NCBI GenBank assembly: GCA_918026815.1 | Contig: CAKJVC010000065.1 | Span: 372,001 to 436,000 of the forward strand | Source: Chalara sp. BL73 | Taxonomy: Eukaryota > Ascomycota > Leotiomycetes > Helotiales | Reading direction: 5' to 3' | Length of the DNA: 64,000 nucleotides | Shown here: in pieces, positions 32,627 to 44,793 of the stretch | Numbering within the stretch: the stretch's first letter is position 1 | Layout of the letters: the number at the start of each line of letters is the position of its first letter | The notes under the pieces: generated by a model | The model's input: only the letters and a program-made list of their open reading frames with translations | Database searches by the model: none | What the model was told of the DNA's origin: nothing | Program-made: the position numbers and the translations under genes

Positions 32627-32770
32627 TGTCACGATCATAGCAATCACGTACTACCCTGGGTTATATAGGGCAGTTCCAGCAGTAGCTGCACCTTTTCTCT
32701 TTAGTTTATAATCTTCGTATTTGATATCTTAGAAACAGCTATCACTGGCGCCCGTATTAGGATCGTGACA
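32627..32770. mobile_element. 144-bp element with 10-bp perfect terminal inverted repeats
   Basis: It begins TGTCACGATC and ends GATCGTGACA. Inside are a TATATA-like box and a pyrimidine-rich stretch, as in a small LTR promoter, and 'CTGGCGCC' near the right end. Flanks are gttat (left) and tttgt (right), so no clear target duplication remains. A solo LTR related in its first eight bases to the nested element at 8459, or a MITE, are both possible. Its right end is 5 bp from the stop codon of the minus gene at 32775. Confidence 0.6.
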
Positions 32771-32774
32771 TTTG

Positions 32775-33662
32775 TTAAAAAGGTACCCCTTGAGTCCCCA
32801 GCCATTCGTTATAATCTTGGTCAAGAAAGGCGACGCATATTCTTCCATTGGTGTGTACTGAAACTCCATTACCCGACAGCGTAGGAGAGAAACCCAAATT
32901 GGGATTGAGACTATGTTGGAACTTGTTATATAGGAACATCTCTACGCTCACTATCGAACGATATTGGGGCGGCTCAGTTAGGGTATTTATCCCTAAAGCG
33001 GCGTTGACGCTTTGTTCCTTTTTCTCTTTTGCCTGTTTGACAAGCCGTGTTAAATTATCACAAGCTTGAGTACCATAAGCCCATGTAAGCTGTGATCTCA
33101 TTATACTATTTTGCGCGTCGCGGGGATCCGGCATATTCGCAAAAGGACGACCGGTCCAGCTCCGCCAGAATAGATAAGCCCTAAAATCCGAGGACTCTCT
33201 GATCAAATCATCTGGCAACATTTCAGCCGCAAGAACATTTTGCGAAGCTATCCCAGAATCATATTTTGTCGCTAGCTCTTTGACTATTCCGTGATGATTT
33301 TCGTTTCCGACAATCTCGGTAAAGCTACTTGATTTTAGCAAGATTACTTTTATACGAGTTTTAATTACTTACACTATGAACTTGGACCATATCCATATAT
33401 TCTTCTGGCCCCAAAAGCATGATACTTGAGAAAAATGATGGAGAAAAGCTGCAATAAAAGGTTTCTCGTGTATTGAAGCATCTCCAAGCCGGACAGATTC
33501 AGGTTGCTTCGAATAGTTCTCAGCGTCAAGGGTCAAGCGTCCAACGTCGTTATATGAAAAAGAAGCTACATAAATCTGAATCTGGTCGTTATTGAGGACC
33601 GTTCTAGATCCTGGACTCGCACTGCAATCAAGCTCAATAAGTGGCTGATTTTGTGGGTTCAT
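32775..33662 (-). CDS. Hypothetical protein, 280 aa, two exons
   Basis: Exon 1 (33662-33373) starts 'MNPQNQPLIELDC'; exon 2 is 33327-32775. A 45-nt intron with a strong GTAAGT donor, a GCTAAAAT branch and an AAG acceptor joins them in frame (843 nt). The product is soluble and balanced in charge, with a 'SFSYNDVGRLTLDAENYS' segment and an 'AYLFWRSWTGRPF' segment. No signal peptide or motif is recognised. The stop lies right against the TIR element at 32627-32770, so the natural C-terminus may have been displaced. I do not recognise the family. Confidence 0.45.
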
Positions 33663-33936
33663 GTTTAGGATTAGTCTTTTGAATTAATTGTGGATGGATA
33701 GAGGTGAGATGTTCAAGAAATAATATGTGTCGCTTGTTTTGATAGCGAAAGGATGAGGGCTGATTTAACTGCAGATAAAAAGAATTTTTTTTGGTATGTC
33801 AGTCACGTAAAAGGGATTTTGTGGGTCCTGAATCAACGGAGGAGTCGTCAGAAATAGGGTCTATTAGGCAGGGAATCAATTAGAGGATCTGTGAAGGTAT
33901 CACAGTGATGGAAATACAGGCTTGCAAGAGGGCTGC

Positions 33937-34012
33937 TGTAACAACTCAAGGCGGGCAGGGTGTCGATCCGTAGGTCTCAGGAAGGGGGACTCAAAGGTAT
34001 GTGTTAGTATGG
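33937..34012 (+). repeat. LTR 5' fragment
   Basis: TGTAACAACTCAAGGCGGGCAGGG and 'GATCCGTAGGTCTCAGG' and 'ACTCAAAGGTATG' match the sense start of the LTR family at 13957-14176 (reverse). The similarity fades after about 75 bp. Confidence 0.65.
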
Positions 34013-34680
34013 TCCTGAGTCAATGGAGGAGCGAATGGAGGAGTGAATGGGGTGTGAATGGGGGGTGAACAAAGAACTCGGTCACATGACCCACCTGTAG
34101 CATATAAGAGAACGCATTATTGTAGTAGCAACAATCATGAACTTTTACCGCATTCTACTTACCAGCAACCACGTGTCAAGTACGCGGCGTTGCTACAAGT
34201 GGAGTGGTGCCTCAGTATGAACGTCTGTCAATTGTTATAACGAAGAGAACAAGCTACAGACAGAAGAAAGGAAGCGTTAGTATCACTCTGCAGTGATACT
34301 TTTTGGTTCTGATAACTTGTATTCGCCCAAGTCGGTTACCCGCGGGGCACGTAGCACCGCGATATCAGAGCAGTGCCATATATGCTCGTTGCAGGTGGTT
34401 GACTTGTTCTTGTTCGTTCTAAGTGCTAATCTACGTACGAGAGCTATAATACATCCATGTGATCCGTCCGTCGTGGGGTGTGCTATTCACTCGTACCAAC
34501 AGAGACAATTTCAATGCTTCCGCACGTAGCGTGAGAGGGCTAGGACAACCCATTTCGGGCCATACCTCTAGAATCAAACAGTTTGCAGTCCTGAAGGGAC
34601 TGCAGCTGAAGCCCTTAACTTTCCCCATAAGGACTTTTATTCCATATCCGGGGTCTTGAACTAGTTTGACTGATCCTGGC

Positions 34681-34876
34681 TGTTACACCTTGATACTACA
34701 GGGCCTTGCTTACTCTGGGCCCTGGCCAGTCTCTTGTATATAAAGCACTGCTTTCCTTCCCTTCTTCTGTGTGTGGCTTGTTCTCTTAGTTATTACAATT
34801 GACAGTCGTTTACACTTCTGAGTCCTCTCCCCTGAGATCTACGGATCGAGATCCCTGTTCGCCTTGAGTTGTTCCA
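34681..34876 (-). repeat. LTR adjoining a gypsy pol remnant (3' LTR)
   Basis: It begins TGTTACACC on the plus strand and ends GTTGTTCCA; on the sense (minus) strand it starts TGGAACAACTCAAGGCG. It shares all blocks with the LTRs at 8282 and 13957, including 'TATAAAGCACTGCTTTCC'. It directly follows the end of a minus-strand integrase remnant, which assigns this LTR family to a Ty3/gypsy element. Confidence 0.8.
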
Positions 34877-35230
34877 CTTACCAGTCGTACAGCTAGAACC
34901 TCTTGAAACCCCTACTCCTTTTTTCATCATTGACTATAATAGAGTCCGGTTCAGGGTTCTCTTGACTGGACAGTAGATTGTCCGCGGCTTTACGAGGCTT
35001 CTCAGCGTGAAATACAGGGTGGACTTTCATCGAATCCGGAAGCTTAAGCTTGTACGAGTAGCCTATTTGCTCTAGAATCTCAAAAGGTCCTTCTACCTGA
35101 TTAGCTGGCTTGCGACTTGGCCGGTGATTTTTCCAATGCTTAGTCGTAACCCATAAAAATCTCCTACTCTGAAATCAGGCTTACGCATGTACTTATTGGC
35201 CTGGTTCGTGCAGTGAACGAGTTAGTATCG
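34877..35230 (-). mobile_element. Ty3/gypsy polyprotein 3' end (integrase C-terminal region), decayed
   Basis: The minus strand reads 'YMRKPDFRVGDF', then after a one-base deletion 'TKHWKNHRPSRKPANQVEGPF', 'YSYKLKLPDSMKVHPVFHAEK' and 'LRKAAD'-like sequence. This is the conserved C-terminal region of fungal gypsy integrases just before the chromodomain-like tail. The remnant ends a few bases before the LTR at 34681-34876. The rest of pol and gag is missing. Confidence 0.75.
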
Positions 35231-35231
35231 T

Positions 35232-35373
35232 AGTATTTAGTAATATCGAGTCTCGAGACATATGAGATCGACTTTTTGATACTACGCTAGTATTAGTATG
35301 AGATATCTTGTAGAGCGCTAGTATTAGTATGGAAATCGGATCTCATATCATATTGGCAATAATACTAAATACC
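35232..35373. repeat. Imperfect ~50-bp inverted repeat (MITE- or hairpin-like)
   Basis: The left arm begins AGTATTTAGTAATAT and contains CATATGAGATC; the right arm, read in reverse complement, begins GGTATTTAGTATTAT and contains ATATGAGATCCGATTT. The centre holds two direct copies of CGCTAGTATTAGTATG (35286-35301 and 35316-35331). No protein is encoded. Confidence 0.6.
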
Positions 35374-35985
35374 GTGCCAAGGCTAGTTAGTCAGCTGAAA
35401 TGCGGCTCTGCAGCTAAAACGTACCTAAATTATCGAGGATTTTCTGCTACCTGTCATCACCAACCTCCTTTTTTTCATCACAACACCATTACCAATATTT
35501 CTTTTTCTCTCCTTAAACGCCACTACGAGGGTTCCTGATACAATTAGAAACAAAAACCATGCTATAAAAAGGGTTATACAAGGTAGCCGGCTCGCGGAAA
35601 GGCTTCCTAAGCAATAGAGTTGTTGAGCTACTATGGTTTTTAAAGCGCCAACGACTTTACGGAAATGAAAATCGACAATATTACCAGGTCCTGAACCTTT
35701 CGGCGTTTTAGGAATTCGGAAATATGTCGATTTTAAGTGTGAAATAGCTTATATTTGGAAATATTATGCCGTCGACGGGTCGAAGTGGAAATGAGGCTGT
35801 TACAGTGCATTTTGCTATAAGCATTAAGCTTGCAACTATTGCCTTTTTTGGTGCGAATAAACGATTTTAAACAGTTGAAAACCCGGGCGACGATAATAGA
35901 TTCTTGGAGTAACGCGCCGCATAGCTGATTCGAGTTTCGAGAAGTAAAAGATTCTCGTTGTCACGTCGCGTGCTCCCAAGCACAC

Positions 35986-36219
35986 GTGATCCATATTAGG
36001 CGAGCTCCCCGAGCTCCTCGTGTATATATAGCCTGCTCTCCTCGAGCTCCCTCTTCCTTCCTTAGCTATAGATTCTCGTATTGCACCACCGTTGCCCTCT
36101 GTATCTGTAGATCCACAGCGCGTGCCGTGACAGCTCCAGCACGTACACGCGCTCCAGCGAAGTGTAGTATATGTAAATCGCTAGAGCACACTGCTCGCAC
36201 ATGCTCTGATCGTCAATAA
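35986..36219 (+). other. Short ORF ending in a CCHC zinc knuckle
   Basis: The last 25 codons read 'APAKCSICKSLEHTARTCSDRQ'-like with the spacing C-x2-C-x4-H-x4-C. This is a zinc knuckle as found at the ends of fungal transposon-encoded proteins. The upstream part of the frame is Arg/Ser/Ala-rich and overlaps a promoter-like tract (TATATATA at about 36024), so the knuckle probably is a transposon remnant. Confidence 0.35.
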
Positions 36220-36415
36220 ATCAAATATTTCATTCCGTAAATTGATATTTTAAGTAGTTATGATACAATTGCAAATCAAAATTGAAAAATAGTGGTGGTT
36301 GCAGGGATTGTGGCCAGGATGATGACATGGCCAGCTTACTGATCAAGTACGTTAGGCACGTGGCTATTTATTATGTAAGGCAGCGCTCCTGAATCGCCAA
36401 GGCGAAGTTCGCTTA

Positions 36416-36441
36416 AGCTCACCGCCTCTTGGCGGTGAGCT
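36416..36441. repeat. Perfect 11-bp stem hairpin
   Basis: AGCTCACCGCC, loop TCTT, GGCGGTGAGCT. It lies in AT-rich intergenic sequence between the gypsy debris and the HET-NB-ARC-TPR gene. No T-run follows, so a terminator is not indicated. Confidence 0.55.
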
Positions 36442-36946
36442 CCACGCGCCTAGCAATCACGTGCGGGAAGCTTTATATTACGCGAGAGGTTTCCTTTGTA
36501 CTTAGAACTCAATTCAACCTTTTTACCTGTATTGACCTAAAGCTCTACGAGCTTCAATACACTCTCTGCTACGCTCTATTGAATTCACGTACACAACGCG
36601 ACACTATTTTACTAGCTAGATGATTAAAGATCCCAAGAAAGAATATCCTAGGAGGCTCTGGAGGCCTAGGGGTGTTGCGACTTCCGGGACCTCGCACTAT
36701 CGTTATATAAAGTTTACTATATCCAAGCTAGGCCCAACCACCCTCCTCACTCCCATCCCGTACCCCGACCGCAAGACTGAGGCTTGTTTCAAGTATGACT
36801 TCTCGAATACTTGCGTCCGCGCCGACCTTATAGCATTACTATACGCACGCTTATTCTTGTAGCACATGCTAGTGAGTATACATGGTTGTTTGTAAGATCA
36901 TAGCTGCATGATTTCATGCAGCGTACTATACACACATAAAATTCTG

Positions 36947-39900
36947 TTATTTTAGAGAGAATTTCGAGCCTTTAATATCCATTTTCGCCAACCCACGTGA
37001 CAGCTTTGATCCCTTGCCTGTATGCATGCTTACGCCGCTATCTGGTATCTTAGGAGGAAGAGCAGACCGACCGTGCTCTTGCGATGCAAGCACTTCGGAA
37101 TAATGTTGGCGACACGCTCGAGTAGTCGGATGATCTATACTAAGGGCGGTGCTGTACGCAGCGCATGCTTTTTCATACAGAACAAGAGATTCGTTGTAGC
37201 GATGCCGATTTGCAAGGAGGTGAGCGAGGCAGTACACGCTCGCCAACGTGTCCGGATGCTCAGGCCCGAGCACCTTCTCTCGCCGCGCCAGCGTCTGCCT
37301 GTTCATCGATTCTGCCTCCTCATACTTGCCTTGGCGCTCCAGCACTCCCGCCAAGTTGCCCATGCTTATCAGCGTGGAAGGATGCTCAGGCCCAAGCACC
37401 TTTTCCGACCGCGCCAGCGTCTGCCTGTTCATCGATTCTGCCTTCTCGTACTTGCTTTGGTGCCACAGCACTCCCGCCAAGTTGCCCATGCTCATCAGCG
37501 TGGAAGGATGCTCAGGCCCAAGCACCTTCTTTCGCCGCGCCAGCGTCTGCCTGTTCATCAGTTCTGCCTCCTCATACTTGCTTTGGCTATCCAGCACGAG
37601 CGCCAAGTTGCTCATGCTTATCAGCGTGTCAGGATGCTCAGGCCCAAGCACCTTTTCTCGCCGCGCCAGCGTTTGCCTGTTCATCGATTCTGCCTCTTCG
37701 TACTTGCCTTGGCGCCACAGCACTCCCGCCAAGTTGCCCATGCTCATCAGCGTGGAAGGATGCTCAGGCCCAAGCACCTTCTTTCGCCGCGCCAGCGTTT
37801 GCCTGTTTATCGATTCTGCCTCCTCATACTTGCCTTGGCTATCCAGCACGAGCGCCAAGTTGCTCATGCTCATCAGCGTGTCAGGATGCTCAGGCCCAAG
37901 CACCTTCTCCGACCGCGCTAGCGTCTGCCTGTTCATCAGTTCTGCCTTCTCGTACTTGCCTTGGTGCCACAGCACGAGCGCCAAGTTGCTCATGCTCGTC
38001 AGCGTGTCAGGATGCTCAGGCCCAAGCACCTTCTCCGACCGCGCCAGCGTTTTCCTGTTCATCGATTCTGCCTCCTCATACTTGCCTTGGCTATCCAGCA
38101 CGAGCGCCAAGTTACCCATGCTCGTCAGCGTGGAGAGATGTTTCTTTCCTAATCTCTTTTCTCTTAATGACAGTACTTGTTGATGCGCTGTTTCTGCTGC
38201 TGAATATTGCCCGAGGCTTGCTTGACACCGTCCCACCCGATCTAAAAGCGAAGCCCTTGCCGTCTCATTCACTGCGCCATTAAGTCCAGCAACGTAAATT
38301 GCGTGCGAAAGATACGTTTTCCATATTTCCTTCTTTTCATGCCCGCCGTACGGCACTAGCTGCTCCAGTCGGGCCACTGCTGTGCCCGCCCAAGTCACTC
38401 GCTGGTTATGTCCGTCTAGCCACCAGACAGACGCCATGTGGACGAGTCGGTGCATATCGAAGAACCTTTCTCCGTTTATTTCTTGTACCGTCTGTTGGCG
38501 CTCTACAATAAATGCGTATCCTGTCAAGGTTCCAAGCGCTTTGGCTTGCTGCACCAAAGAGCCCCCAGAAGGTAATAGCGACTGGGGAATGTTGATGCGA
38601 TCGATGCACGCCATGAACGAAAGGTACTCCCCAGCAAGCCGATCTTGCTTACGTATTTGATCAAACGAAATATGCCACGTTTTTGCAATCGTGCTGTCCA
38701 TCTCTCGGTATCTACTAGGGTCTTCGAAATGCTCGCTAAAAAGCTCCGTCTCTAAACCAGTTTGTCGGAACAATGCTATGTACCCAGATACTGCAATATC
38801 GTTATTGTTGATGAAAGCGGCTGCCTGTACAATAGCAAGCGGTAGATGTGTAAGTATATTTAATAGTTCGTCAACAGCCAACTTGTCATTAAGCAACGCT
38901 TGCTTCGTTATTCGCTGCGCTAGCAGCTGCTTAGCTTCAGTTTTGCTCATATCATTCAGCTTTAAAACACAGCTTTGCGTTAAATCTCCGGCCGCTTTCC
39001 TACTCCGAGTTGTAAAAAGTATTGTGCCTTTATTACTGTGCGGGAGATAGTCGCTCAGTCGAGCTGACATCGGATCGCTATTAGTGGTACCTAATAGGAC
39101 GCCAGGGTCATCAGCATTATCAACGACCATTAGCCAGTCGCCCAAGCTACTTAAGTTTAGTGTCTCTTTAACGAGCTTCCAAATGTCTGCGTTGTCATCG
39201 GTAATTCCTGGTATACGAAGGCGGGTTCCGATTTCCCGATAAGCAAGCTTAAAGCTGTCTTGGCTGATAGCAGGCACCCAGAAAACCAGACGTTTAGCAT
39301 GTCTCGCCAGCGCGCGATATGCAAATTCAAGGGCAAGTGCTGATTTACCGCAACCTCCTAGTCCACATATTGTTATGCGTCGGTGGGTGTTGGAGGAAAG
39401 AAGAAATTGTTCGAGATATTGAAGCTGGTTTTTTCGACCGATGAAAAGTTCGTTTCTTGGGAAAGGTAACAACGAGGACACTACACATCGTTAGCTACAT
39501 AATAACCCGTATAAAAGAATGCTACTTTGCCTAAACGAGAACGTACCTGTTAAGTCTTGCAGACTTTCTGTTCCCCGCCTATCTTGCCGCCTTTGTATCT
39601 CCTCCTTTAGCCGTAGAGTCGCATATACTTCTCCTTCTCCATATATAAGCGATAAGAATACCCCGAAGATTCCTAGTAAACAATATACTTTGTCCTCTTT
39701 TAGCGTTGTTGTGCGTTTGGCCGCCCAGCTTATTCGCTCTTCAACGCTAAACTCGGTGAGACTTTGTCCTCTTAGTACTCCGATAGGAATCTTGGTGATA
39801 TTATAAATTTCCTGCTCTAACGATATCTTACTGCCTAGCCGCTTGCCTTCTTTGGAGAAGAACTCAACGGTGGCCGGCGCTAGAAGCTCTTGCAACGTCC

Positions 39901-40324
39901 AGCCTCGCGTGAACCATCGACTTCGTCGAAAGGCTTCCCCCCACGTTATACGGAAGGCCTTAGCGTTAGTAACCTCCTTCGGCACAGAGATATCCGATAA
40001 ATATACATAGCACTTGGATGCACGCTGGTACCAGCGGAACATAGAATTGATGGCCGTACTAAGCTCAGTGCTAGAAGACTTGTCTATACAGCAGGTATCC
40101 ACCCAGGAGTACTCTATGCCATCTTCGGCAGCTCTGTCTACACAGAAGCGGATTTTGGCGTAGCCAGTTTTGTCCTTGCCTGTACTGGCCACCAGCTCAT
40201 TATAAGTGACTTCTTGACCCTCAGTCCAGGTGTGCGAAAGGATGGCATACGGCGGTGAGTCGTCATCGTTGACAGAAATCAGCTCCAAGTCGCCTCTCGA
40301 TAATCTCTTCAGAAGACGCATCAT
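36947..40324 (-). CDS. HET-NB-ARC-TPR receptor
   Basis: Exons 40324-39547 and 39480-36947, separated by a 66-nt intron (GTACGT, GCTAAC branch, GTGTAG), give 1103 aa in one frame. The HET domain spans residues ~1-245: 'PPYAILSHTW', 'IRFCVDRA', 'YSWVDTCCIDK', 'SINSMFRWYQ-like', 'RWFTRGWTLQELLAP' and 'DKVYCLLGIFGV'. NB-ARC follows with 'FIGRKNQL', P-loop 'GLGGCGKS', 'WLMVVDNADD' (Walker B), 'ILFTTRS', 'LPLAIVQAAAFI' (GLPLA-like) and an MHD-type 'DMHRLVHM'. The C-terminal part has nine kinesin-light-chain-type TPR units of 42 residues, seven nearly identical, and a basic tail. HET domains trigger incompatibility cell death when their receptor domain is engaged; the TPR array is the expected ligand sensor. 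No stops or frameshifts were seen, so the gene looks functional. Confidence 0.9.
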
Positions 40325-43300
40325 GGCACCCGCATGTTCTCCCCGAGCAAAGAATGTTGGTCGAGTTCGATCGCAATGCAGGCATATTATCGTGGAGAGC
40401 CAGGAAGCGCAGAGCAGCGGTACATATCTCTCGACCTGCTCAAGTTTCGTGCATGAACATGGAACATATCAGGCAGGATGCAAGCTTGGTGCTCGATGGC
40501 GCTTGGGGCAGTGGTTGGTAGGTGCTGGTAGTGCGGGGTCAACTCAGCCGCAAGTTCGCTAGTGCGTGGGGCTTAGCGCCAAAGTGTGAAGGTTCGTGGG
40601 ATAAGGGCTCAGGCGCCGAAAGTGGTGCCTTATAAAAATCGGCCCGATGCTCGATTTTTACATTCAGTTCGTCGATGTAGGCTGAAGCCAAAAATGGCTT
40701 CTCAATTGTCCTGGTCAATTTTTGGGTTACTAAATACTTATGTCTAGTGTTCGATTATGTGAATTCACAACCCAATTTTCCCGAAATAGGGGGGAAGAAC
40801 TTCCGTAATCGCCGCACCAGTGACGGAACGAGGAACAGCAAGCTGCCCCAAGATAGGCCAAACAAGAAGGTTAAACAGCCCCCAAAAGCTCACAAAGTAA
40901 TAATAAAAAAAGGGAACAGCAAGCTATCCTTAGATAGGCCAATCAAGAAAACAAACAACCCCCAAAGTCACTATCAACGACAAGTGAAAGATCCGGGCGA
41001 CTGAGAAAAATTCTCAGCGACCTAGAGAAGTAAACCAAAAATTATTAGAAGAGGAACTAGGCGAAGCGCGGTCTTTCAGCAAACTCCTTAAAGCTCAGAG
41101 AAGTGATCAGCCGAGGTAACTTCCCCCGGTCGTTCAAAAGCCAGCCCAGTGCCCGCGGAGATGTATTGCCTATCAGAGAGGCCTCAAGCACTTGAACCAC
41201 CCTAGAATCAGGCTCCCGGGCAAGCCTATAGTGCCCCAAGCCCCACAATCCAGATCTGAGAGTATCCAGCACCAGCATCCAGCTCCAGGTTCCTAGAGCC
41301 GGCAATAGAATTGATCCGTGGAAGGGGACTGGTCCTGGAATAGCCTGAAAGGAGTCGTGAAAGCCTGGAAGTCCCTATTCTATAGCACCGTTAGGAGGTC
41401 AGCAAGCCTTGATAGAGCAGGAAGGAAATACAAGGATCTGACCCTTTCCTATCAAGGCGACGACAACAAGAGCGGGAGAGGATACGAAGAAAGGGGGATA
41501 CTTCACTACAGCCCCCGATGCCCACAAGCCCCCAAGACCCCACCTCGCAGACGGCTATCTGCAAGCTTCAACGTTGCTGAACGATCGAAACCGACAGCAC
41601 GTTGGACCACCTTAGAGCTGACTACGATGAAAACACCATGCAGCCTTACAGTGGGTGGATCTTCGCCTTTGCCGCCAAGAGCAACCGAAGCTCAATAGAC
41701 AAGGTAGGCTACAGGTAGAAGATCTCTTCAACTAAGGGACATCAGACGCTGTTGCCACCCGAAGGTGGCCGCAGGTCGAATCACTTGAAATGATGACGAC
41801 AGGTCAAATCTCTTGAAGTGATGAACCTCCGCCCTCATAGCCAAAGAGATATGATATTGGTTGGGTAGGAGGTTGTTGCAACTAAGGGACAATTGTGCAG
41901 CCTGGCGTCGAAACGCCGAACTGACGAGTGATTGAGGAAGTGAGTAGAGTAAAGGAAAGAATGTGATCGCGAAGGAGGTATGAGGATCAGGGAGAGATCG
42001 TGATTCGAAGCTCCTAGGCAAAGAAATTAGCAATGAGACCGAATGGGGACGCTCTGAACTACCGTTGTTGTCCGTTGAAGGTTGTTTGGAGAAGAAGGCA
42101 TAAAAACTTTCGGAGAAAAGTAAGAAAAGGTAGAAGGAAGGTCGCAAGGCGAAGGTGAGGAAGGAGATCGACCTGACTCGCGCAATGTCAACGAAAGTCA
42201 TGCTTTGATCAAAAAGAGCTCTCGATTCTCTTGTATTGAAGGTCTAGTACTTGCTATATGCTACGATATACGGCTAAGGTACGATATATAGCCAGGGTAT
42301 AACGAGGTTGTGTGGAGAGGTTCGCTGTAAAAGAGAAGTTCAATTTTAAAGGTGAACAAAAGGGCCGATCTAGAACTGCACTGCACTCAGCATCAGCGTA
42401 TTGCGTATTTGACAGCGTTACAGATGATCCTCTTCAATTCTCTCATGCTGAGAGCCTTCCTAGCTCTATTATATATCACTCGATATGATCGCGAAGAGGG
42501 TTCGAAGTATGGAGGGGTTCGAAGTATGGAGGGGTTCGAAGTAGGGGGCCGAAGTGAGCCTGAAGGTGAACAGTCAGAACTTAGTTCTCTGAAAAGGATC
42601 AAAGTTATTTGGATCCCGTAGGTGCTTCTCTGAGCACGATCAAGAGATCTAGAGATCGATTCGTTGGTGCTGTTGTAAAATTGTAAGATGGAAAAGAGAG
42701 ATGGAGGGGTAGAGCTGGAGAGTCGGTATTTTATTGTGGGCAAGGGCTTGATATTCACTCTCAAGGCTAGGAGGCGACTCACGTGAAATACATGACACTG
42801 CGCCTATGAAGAAGGTTCGATCTAACTGAACGAAGCCTCTATAGCTCTAGTACTCGAGGCGAGTACATATAAGAGAGGGACAGATGCAGTGATCATATAA
42901 GTGTCTGATCATGCGACCTGATGAGATTGATCTGTAAGCTTTTGTTTTCTGTACAAAGGAACACAACCAATAAACAATGCTATTATTCGATCACCGCTTT
43001 TATACCTGTATATTCTATTCGACGATATATCACGAAGGTTTCGGCCTCCTGGTGTACACTCGAGTATGCTACGTTTATGCTACGTTTCGGCTTCGTGCTA
43101 GATCCTGCTGCTGTTCTTGCGCCTCAGACATGTTTCTTTTCTGCAATATAAAGGGAATCGAACAATTCGAAAACATTTGCTCCTTGGTAGCGTACAAGGA
43201 AATAAGCCTTGGGAATGGATTTTTAAGAAATCCTCAAATAGGACTGTGACAGCAATCCGTACATGTTGGAGCATCATTCAGCACAGAGACAGAAAGGGTA

Positions 43301-44793
43301 TATCCCGGCAGATAGGCAGGCAGTAGCTCATGCTCCGCGTGTTTATTGTCATTGGCATCATGTAGCCTAGAGCTTGAGAAGAGTCCTGAAAAGCTTCTGA
43401 ATAACACGTCCCGGTCGACCTCTCGGTATTCTACCGAGCTCTCCCGGTGGGTTCATGGCGACCCATAAGGCCACATTTGATTCCATAGGTATTCTCAACA
43501 GTGTCATATGGCTACTCTGCATCGTTGCCTCTCCCGCTGATGGAGATGACAAGGTCTTCTTGGAACGGCTTGGGAGAGGGCTTGGAGACAAATTTGGAAG
43601 GTATTATAAGCTGGCCAAGGCACTGGGATAGCGAGAAAATGTTGGAGGTTGAGGGGAAGGAGTAGCACAATTGGCGCTAGAAAGAGGGGGTTTAATTGGA
43701 GGGTTGGGGGCACCCCAGAGCTCGGGCGGAGCTCAGGGATGTCCGGTGCTGTGCTCCATCCGAGCTCTGGGGCATCTGGTACCAAGCTCCAAGCCAGAGA
43801 AGGCCAGGGCCGTGACACTACCAGTAAATTTCTGCTAGTAGTCGCTATAGTAGAAGGTAAATTAGGTGTCGCTACTTTTTTAGTTAATTATTTTAGCGGG
43901 GTCCATTCCAGACACTTGTGGCTGTGCACCCCTGCCCCGGTTGTACTTCAGAGCGCATAATTGGCACTTCAATTACTGGCCTGGAAGGGCCTTATCTGGC
44001 TGCCTGAGGCTACGAAGCTGACATCTAAACCTCAAAACGAGGAAGCAACACTTTCCCTTCTCAAGAAAGCATTCTCTTGGTTCGCACTAAGATTCCTATT
44101 CCCCGGCTCGGCCTCGCATCATTCCACTCTTCGCAGACTGCTCTTTGAGAGTCATATATTGACGTAACAGCTTCATTCCATCGCGTGAACAAACTAGCAC
44201 CTCACGGAACGTGAGACTCATTCTCTTAGCATTGGCTTCAATGCGCGACATTGCCTAGAGTAGCAAGGCACGGTGAACGAAAGCTAATAGGGAAGCCACA
44301 AAGGCTGCAAGATACAGGGTACTTCGCGGGACCATGATACACTGTACGTCCACCAAGGTACGAATGGCCGGGCGGTAGTCGCTCCTAGCCGTGATGCCGC
44401 AGCTAGCTCTTCTACTTTACAACAGCTTGACAGCAATAGCGCCGAATCTCGCGCTCTTAAAGCATTTCTCTCACTTTCTGTGTCTAATTGCATGGTGCTG
44501 CTGTCTCCTGGATGAAGCGGTAATGTCCTGCATGCGCAGAAGAGGGACTGAGATCAGCCTCAAAGTTTGGGCTGCGCAGCCTGACCCTCCGGACACCAAA
44601 GCTGTCCAAACTAGCTTCTTTAACCAGCGTTGCCCCTGGAAAAAGATTGCAATCTTTCGGTAGGACACGATTTACATTTATTAACCTCGATCACTAGGTA
44701 CGGAATTCTTACTAATGCTCGCTCCACCTACTGTCTCTAAACCCTACCAATCCCGATTTTGACCACTTCCTGGCATCGGGCCCGCACCCAGTC
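40325..44793. other. 4.4-kb gene-poor, repeat-rich interval
   Basis: No gene is supported. Seen here: a two-copy direct repeat with 'GGAACAGCAAGCT' and 'GATAGGCCAA' (about 40834-40970); a two-copy repeat 'CAGGTC(G/A)AATC(A/T)CTTGAA(A/G)TGATGA' (about 41770-41825); and a 17-bp tandem unit GGTTCGAAGTATGGAGG repeated about 2.6 times (42499-42549). ORFs 40747-41004 and 41318-41698 have no motif that I recognise. This is probably retroelement debris. Confidence 0.45.
43781..43817 (+). repeat. 3' tip of an LTR
   Basis: ACCAAGCTCCAAGCCAGAGA and AGGCCAGGGCCGTGACA correspond, in reverse, to the TGTCACGGCCCTGGCC start of the LTR at 8282. The sequence upstream differs, so it is a partial or related family member. 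Confidence 0.45.

Noticed and set aside
37022..38283. Two or three overlapping plus-strand ORFs of 299-372 codons, Ser/Pro/Cys-rich
   Set aside because: They are antisense to the TPR repeats of the HET-NB-ARC-TPR gene and have repeat-driven composition with no independent motif.
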